From: Bdellovibrio sp. CG10_big_fil_rev_8_21_14_0_10_47_8
GTDB taxonomy: Bacteria; Bdellovibrionota; Bdellovibrionia; Bdellovibrionales; Bdellovibrionaceae
Direction of reading: 5' to 3'
Length of the DNA stretch: 5,904 bases
Assembly: GCA_002773975.1 (NCBI GenBank)
Contig: PEZR01000046.1
Location: forward strand, 2,982 to 8,885
Every line of letters begins with the position of its first letter. Positions within the stretch are counted from its first letter, which is position 1. Position numbers and translations under genes: made by a program. Shown one piece after another: positions 5,886 to 5,904 of this stretch. The notes beneath the pieces were generated by a model. The model saw nothing but the letters and a program-made list of their open reading frames with translations, did no database searches and was not told where the DNA came from.

Positions 5886-5904
5886 ATGGACGCAAAGATT
5901 TTTG
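5886..5904 (+). CDS. Start of a downstream gene, cut by the right edge
   Basis: An ATG at 5886-5888 begins 3 bp after the FecR-protein stop and stays open to the edge (MDAKIF). AAAGGAAG at 5867-5874 could be its ribosome binding site, though the 11-base spacing is long. The close spacing suggests co-transcription with the FecR gene. Too little is visible to name a product. Confidence 0.5.

Overview
The window looks like a chromosomal regulatory region of a Gram-negative bacterium, probably of the Bdellovibrionota or a neighbouring former deltaproteobacterial group. That assignment rests on recollected family style (the GGDWW form of the SpoIIE phosphatase motif, a STAS protein with an INS-x-GIREW motif, and a long FecR protein with FN3-like repeats). 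It is an inference, not the result of a search. No tRNA, rRNA, CRISPR array or mobile element was seen.

Layout. A short central region (about 3609-3776) separates two divergent transcription units. To its left, on the minus strand, lies a tightly packed three-gene partner-switching cassette: a membrane-bound PP2C/SpoIIE-type phosphatase with a periplasmic sensor domain and HAMP (1770-3608), a GHKL-type serine kinase/ATPase with an extra N-terminal region (943-1773, joined to the phosphatase gene by an ATGA overlap), and a STAS-domain antagonist protein (439-909). An imperfect hairpin overlaps the stop codon of the STAS gene. After a 128-bp gap comes the 5' part of a response-regulator receiver gene (1-310), which runs off the left edge. 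To the right, on the plus strand, is a 701-residue protein (3777-5882) with one N-terminal membrane anchor, a FecR domain and five FN3-like repeats. It is followed 3 bp later by the first codons of another gene (5886 to the right edge).

How the genes may work together. By the logic of the RsbU/RsbW/RsbV and SpoIIE/SpoIIAB/SpoIIAA systems, a signal sensed outside the inner membrane would set the activity of the cytoplasmic phosphatase domain. The phosphatase would dephosphorylate the STAS protein, probably at Ser52, and the dephosphorylated protein would bind the kinase and free the kinase's other partner. No sigma factor lies in the window, so the output is unknown. The FecR/FN3-like protein is probably periplasmic and lacks the cytoplasmic anti-sigma part of classical FecR. 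Its connection to the switch is only positional.

The most unusual points are the STAS protein, whose C-terminal tail looks like a zinc ribbon that has lost its cysteines; the unassigned N-terminal ~105 residues of the kinase; the very regular ~101-residue FN3-like repeat array; and an 8-bp perfect inverted repeat between the divergent units.
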